Below are positions 62,357 through 64,000 of a stretch of 64,000 nucleotides of DNA, piece after piece. Numbering within the stretch: the stretch's first letter is position 1; every line of letters starts with the position of its first letter. Under the pieces are notes generated by a model, which had not been told where the DNA came from, did no database searches, and saw only the letters and a list, made by a program, of their open reading frames with translations. Source of the DNA: Granulicella sp. 5B5 (lineage in GTDB: Bacteria; Acidobacteriota; Terriglobia; Terriglobales; Acidobacteriaceae); assembly GCF_014083945.1 (NCBI RefSeq), contig NZ_CP046444.1, forward strand, positions 930,001-994,000. The letters run 5' to 3'. A program made the position numbers and the translations under genes.

Positions 62357-62823
62357 GAGCGCGCCTCCGTTGCACTTCCCTGGGGCAGCAGTGCCCGCAC
62401 GATCTGCTGACTCAACTCCGCGGTGGCCTCTTCAATCTGTTTGCGAGCACCCGCAGCGCTCGCCTCAACCTCGGCCCGCGCACTGCGAACCATGCCTTGC
62501 GCCTCGGTCCGCGCCGCTTCAATCACGCGGTCACGCTCGGCCTGCAGCTCCTTCATGCGATGCTCCCGCGCCGCCGCCAGCTCTGCCCGCGCCGCCCGCA
62601 GCTTCGCCTCGTAGGTAGCCGTCTCCGCTTCCGCCTCGGCGATTGCCTTCTTTGCCTGGTCGACAGCCCCGGACGTCCGGCTCCGCCGCTCGGCCAGCGT
62701 CTTCTCCAGCGGCCTCCGCACCAGTACGCTGTACAGCATAACCAGCAGGATAAACAGCACCATCGTCGGCACAGCGCCGACCATGAGTCCGCCAAGTTGG
62801 TTCAGTATTTCCTTGATTTCCAT
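62353..62823 (-). CDS. FO ATP synthase b'-type subunit
   Basis: 156 residues: one N-terminal membrane helix (VPTMVLFILLVMLYSVLV), then RRPLEKTLAERRSRT as in b/b' subunits and a long coiled coil. Presence of two different b-type genes suggests a heterodimeric peripheral stalk, as in cyanobacteria and several other phyla. It is the first gene of the operon. The a and c subunits are not in this window, so the FO genes are split. Confidence 0.92.
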   Translation of the reverse strand: MEIKEILNQLGGLMVGAVPTMVLFILLVMLYSVLVRRPLEKTLAERRSRTSGAVDQAKKAIAEAEAETATYEAKLRAARAELAAAREHRMKELQAERDRVIEAARTEAQGMVRSARAEVEASAAGARKQIEEATAELSQQIVRALLPQGSATEARS

Positions 62824-63231
62824 GAAGTTTCTTGGGTAGTACAGGAGGGCACTAAAGAGGCCACACCAACCATCAGGAGGGGGACCGTCACACGGCCCGC
62901 TAGCTACCGTACAAACCGCCTCCCAGACCGTTCAGCGCAGAACACTTTCAAGCCTTTTCGTCCTTCTATTTCTAACAAAGCGGGCTGTTGGAAGTCAAAG
63001 GTGCCCGGCGATAAACGGGAGACGAAATCGTTTATCGCTCGCATGTGAATTTCTCTCGAAACCCCTGTCGTGACACGATTTTTGCGCCCTTCTGTCGTGC
63101 CGGGGAGTACACTGTCTCTACCACCCGCGACCCGTTCCGGGTCATGCAGGCCGCGTGTCACAGGGACAGCTTCCCCGCTCCCTCACAGGCGGCCTGTAGT
63201 GTTTAATCCCTCGGCTCAATCCAGGGAGGTG
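62824..63231. other. Leader and promoter region of the ATP synthase operon
   Basis: About 400 nt without a supported gene. An 85-codon minus-strand frame (62904-63161) has no motif. The segment 62950-63000 is the most promoter-like. Confidence 0.5.
62970..62998 (-). promoter_or_regulatory. Candidate promoter of the ATP synthase operon
   Basis: On the minus strand TTGACT (62993-62998) and TTAGAA (62970-62975) are 17 nt apart. This would give a leader of about 140 nt before the b' gene. Confidence 0.45.
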
Positions 63232-63287
63232 TGTCATCTCGACTGGAGTCCGCGCTCTTGCGGACGTAGCGGAGAGACCCGCTTCTC
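63232..63287. repeat. Dispersed repeat, family A copy 4
   Basis: TGTCATCTCGACTGGAG, stem TCCGC/GCGGA with loop GCTCTT, then GCGGAGAGACC. It reaches the stop codon of hflX. Confidence 0.8.
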
Positions 63288-64000
63288 TACCGTGATTCCT
63301 CACCCACCTCATACCGCCGATACCGCTCCAGCAGTGACCGCGGCCCCACCGCCGTCAGCGTCACCTCGTTGCCATCGAAGCGCTGGTTCTGCACCGTCGC
63401 TCCGCGCTCCAGCGCCGCCAGCACACGCCCCTCGGCCTGCGGTATCCGGAACACCATCTGCTCCAGCGGGTCCGCCGTCAGCGCGGCATCGATTGCATGC
63501 AGCAGCCCGTCCAACCCCTCGCCCGTCAGCCCGGACACCCGCAGCGCGCCCGCCTCCGTCGCCGCTCCCTCCGGCAGCAGATCGATCTTGTTCAGCACCT
63601 GCAGCGTCGCTTTTTTGCCCGCGCCCAGCTCCGTCAGCACAGCCTCCACCTGCTGCTTCTGAGCATCCAGCGTCGGGCTCGCCGCATCGCGCACATGCAG
63701 CAGCAGTTCAGCGCGCTCCACCTCTTCCAGCGTCGCGCGAAAGCTCGTCACCAGCGCATGAGGCAGGTTCCGCAGAAACCCGACCGTATCGCTCAGCAGC
63801 ACCTTGCGCCGCGAAGGCAGCGTCAGCTGCCGCAGCTTCGGGTCCAGCGTCGCAAACATCCGCTCCGACGCCAGTACCTCCGCCCCGGTCAGTGAATTGA
63901 ACAGCGTCGACTTCCCCGCATTCGTATACCCCACCAGCGCCACCGTCGGCACCGGCACCGCCTCGCGCCGTCCGCGCTGTTGCCGCCGAATCCGCCGCAC
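63287..64000 (-). CDS. hflX: GTPase HflX, C-terminal part (5' end outside window)
   Basis: 237 codons, open to the window edge. G1 P-loop [13 protein letters not shown]2/G3 region ATLDPK and [16 protein letters not shown] (DTVG), G4 NKID, and the HflX-type C-terminal domain are visible. The N-terminal ATP-binding domain lies beyond 64000. HflX binds the 50S subunit and splits stalled or hibernating ribosomes. The last codons end in family A repeat copy 4. Confidence 0.93.
   Translation of the reverse strand: MRRIRRQQRGRREAVPVPTVALVGYTNAGKSTLFNSLTGAEVLASERMFATLDPKLRQLTLPSRRKVLLSDTVGFLRNLPHALVTSFRATLEEVERAELLLHVRDAASPTLDAQKQQVEAVLTELGAGKKATLQVLNKIDLLPEGAATEAGALRVSGLTGEGLDGLLHAIDAALTADPLEQMVFRIPQAEGRVLAALERGATVQNQRFDGNEVTLTAVGPRSLLERYRRYEVGEESR

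Noticed and set aside
62904-63161. 85-codon minus-strand frame upstream of the atp operon
   Set aside because: Arg/Gly-rich without motif; it covers the likely promoter region.

Overview
The window looks like a chromosome segment of an acidobacterium of the Terriglobia/Acidobacteriaceae type (Granulicella, Edaphobacter or Terriglobus-like). This is inferred from four things: two large carboxypeptidase-regulatory/TonB-dependent receptors of the acidobacterial type, several CAZymes (GH28, GH30, GH20, CE15-like), DUF6599 and CRTAC1-type proteins, and very C-rich coding strands. No database search was possible, so family names rest on motifs and general resemblance.

Left part (1-29.9 kb), accessory in character. 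It starts with a truncated exported protein, then DUF427, two short-chain dehydrogenases and a DoxX-like protein that seems to begin at CTG. Next come two back-to-back signalling modules: a response regulator, a propeller-type sensor kinase and a lipoprotein on the minus strand, and a second kinase, regulator and small exported protein on the plus strand. A TonB-dependent receptor, a TPR protein and a convergent CRTAC1/UnbV protein follow. A decayed TetR/MFS divergon comes next, then a minus-strand cluster of amidohydrolase, acetamidase/formamidase-like protein and a second TonB-dependent receptor. The part ends with a tyrosine-recombinase remnant directly beside tRNA-Thr(CGT), which looks like an old island boundary.

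Right part (30-64 kb), more core-like. It holds a GH28 pectinase, a DUF6599 protein with a 3' frameshift, a large AMIN/Amidase_3 cell-wall amidase, DUF4254, a TPR protein, yvcK (start codon inside a perfect 13-bp stem), a RelE/RelB pair, rlmN, GH30, an M16 peptidase, a GT39-like membrane protein, a CE15-like esterase, a pilin-like protein and lolA. Then come an amino-sugar block (GH20 hexosaminidase, nagA and a 1445-residue fusion protein), the F1-type ATP synthase operon (b', b, delta, alpha, gamma, beta, epsilon) and the 3' part of hflX.

Two observations stand out. First, the fusion joins a sodium:solute symporter, a beta-lactamase-fold hydrolase and a DUF1343/NamZ-type exo-muramidase in one reading frame, directly after GlcNAc-processing genes. 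It could release and import MurNAc or muropeptides. Second, at least five families of short, mostly hairpin-forming repeats are scattered through 34-64 kb, in intergenic gaps and also in frame inside genes (amidase, rlmN, GH20, nagA and five times in the fusion gene). I saw none of them in the first 30 kb. They resemble, in behaviour only, the Rickettsia palindromic elements that insert into reading frames.
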